From Pseudomonadota bacterium (GTDB lineage: Bacteria > Pseudomonadota > Alphaproteobacteria > Micropepsales > Micropepsaceae), in assembly GCA_018242105.1 (NCBI GenBank), contig JAFECP010000019.1, positions 23,278 to 56,245 of the forward strand: a stretch of DNA of 32,968 nucleotides, given 5' to 3'. The notes beneath the pieces are model-generated. The model searched no databases. It saw only the letters and a list, made by a program, of their open reading frames with translations, and was not told where the DNA came from. Each line of letters starts with the position of its first letter. Position 1 is the stretch's first letter. A program made the translations under genes and the position numbers. Shown one piece after another: positions 32,765-32,968 of the stretch.

Positions 32765-32968
32765 TCAGGCGCGGGAGGCGCCTATGGCTTCCTGCTCCGT
32801 CGCATGACGCGATATGCGATAACGCTCGCACGCACGGGCGATAACGCCTGCGGTAATCCAAAATAGCGCGGCGAGGACTATGCCTGCGATTCCATCGACG
32901 GCATAGTGCCAAGCTAGATGGATCGAACCAATGACGATGACAACCGAGAAAACGCTCAGCGTCCAGCC
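32765..32968 (-). CDS. PAP2-type membrane phosphatase, C-terminal part, cut by window edge
   Basis: Sixty-seven C-terminal residues of a membrane protein that runs off the right edge with no start inside the window. SIHLAWHYAVDGIAGIVLAA carries the HxxxD of the third PAP2 motif and is followed by a membrane helix ALFWITAGVIARA and a charged tail ending ATEQEAIGASRA. PAP2_3-type proteins are lipid phosphatases or phosphotransferases (for example inositol-phosphorylceramide synthase relatives). Substrate unknown. The stop is one base past the VWA gene stop on the other strand. Confidence 0.72.
   Translation of the reverse strand, partial: GWTLSVFSVVIVIGSIHLAWHYAVDGIAGIVLAALFWITAGVIARACERYRISRHATEQEAIGASRA

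Overview
The window (about 33 kb, GC-rich) reads as chromosomal DNA of an alphaproteobacterium. The evidence is gene content: ETF genes beside a 3-hydroxyacyl-CoA dehydrogenase, glnK-amtB between a UbiH-type hydroxylase and an aminotransferase-ftsK pair, a mesaconyl-CoA hydratase/malyl-CoA lyase pair, OmpA-family porins with polyproline linkers, and Tad pilus genes. The genus cannot be fixed from the sequence alone. Genes are tightly packed and mostly on the minus strand, with many 1- or 4-base stop/start overlaps. No rRNA, tRNA, CRISPR array, insertion sequence or prophage was recognised.

Region by region. 1-2512: minus-strand operon etfB-etfA-3-hydroxyacyl-CoA dehydrogenase (the last runs off the left edge), for beta-oxidation-type acyl-CoA metabolism and electron transfer to quinone. 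2740-4438: divergent pair of a small periplasmic cytochrome c and a Bcr/CflA drug exporter. 4428-6998: an orphan Tat-exported molybdenum hydroxylase large subunit and a membrane PH-domain protein. 7131-11295: aminotransferase, FtsK translocase and two small translationally coupled proteins that resemble a toxin-antitoxin pair. 11389-13384: an outer-membrane barrel protein, a RelE/ParE-type toxin broken by a single-base frameshift beside its intact antitoxin, and a GNAT acetyltransferase. 13487-15735: nitrogen module glnK-amtB with a probable sigma-54 promoter, surrounded by three palindromic REP-like elements.

16211-22416: a UbiH-type hydroxylase on the plus strand faces a six-gene minus-strand run: asd, an NTF2-like protein, a malyl-CoA lyase/thioesterase, mesaconyl-CoA hydratase, zapE and a small membrane protein. 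Four consecutive genes are chained by overlaps or very short gaps. The two CoA-ester enzymes fit the ethylmalonyl-CoA pathway (C2 assimilation to glyoxylate plus propionyl-CoA), and a class III CoA transferase sits just upstream. 23823-27186: two paralogous OmpA-family proteins flank a small secreted protein, each with a clear intrinsic terminator. 27187-28555: about 1.4 kb in which no convincing gene could be recognised. 28556-32764: tesB thioesterase, two TadE-like pseudopilins and a divergent TadG-like VWA protein with a large Ser/Thr-rich insertion. The right edge holds the C-terminus of a PAP2-type membrane phosphatase.

The points most worth a second look are the frameshifted toxin, the coupled small-protein pair behind ftsK, the inverted REP doublets inside the nitrogen module, the coupled mcl-mch-zapE chain and the VWA protein insertion. 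Nothing in the window is clearly an undescribed multi-gene system; the small-protein pair behind ftsK is the nearest candidate.
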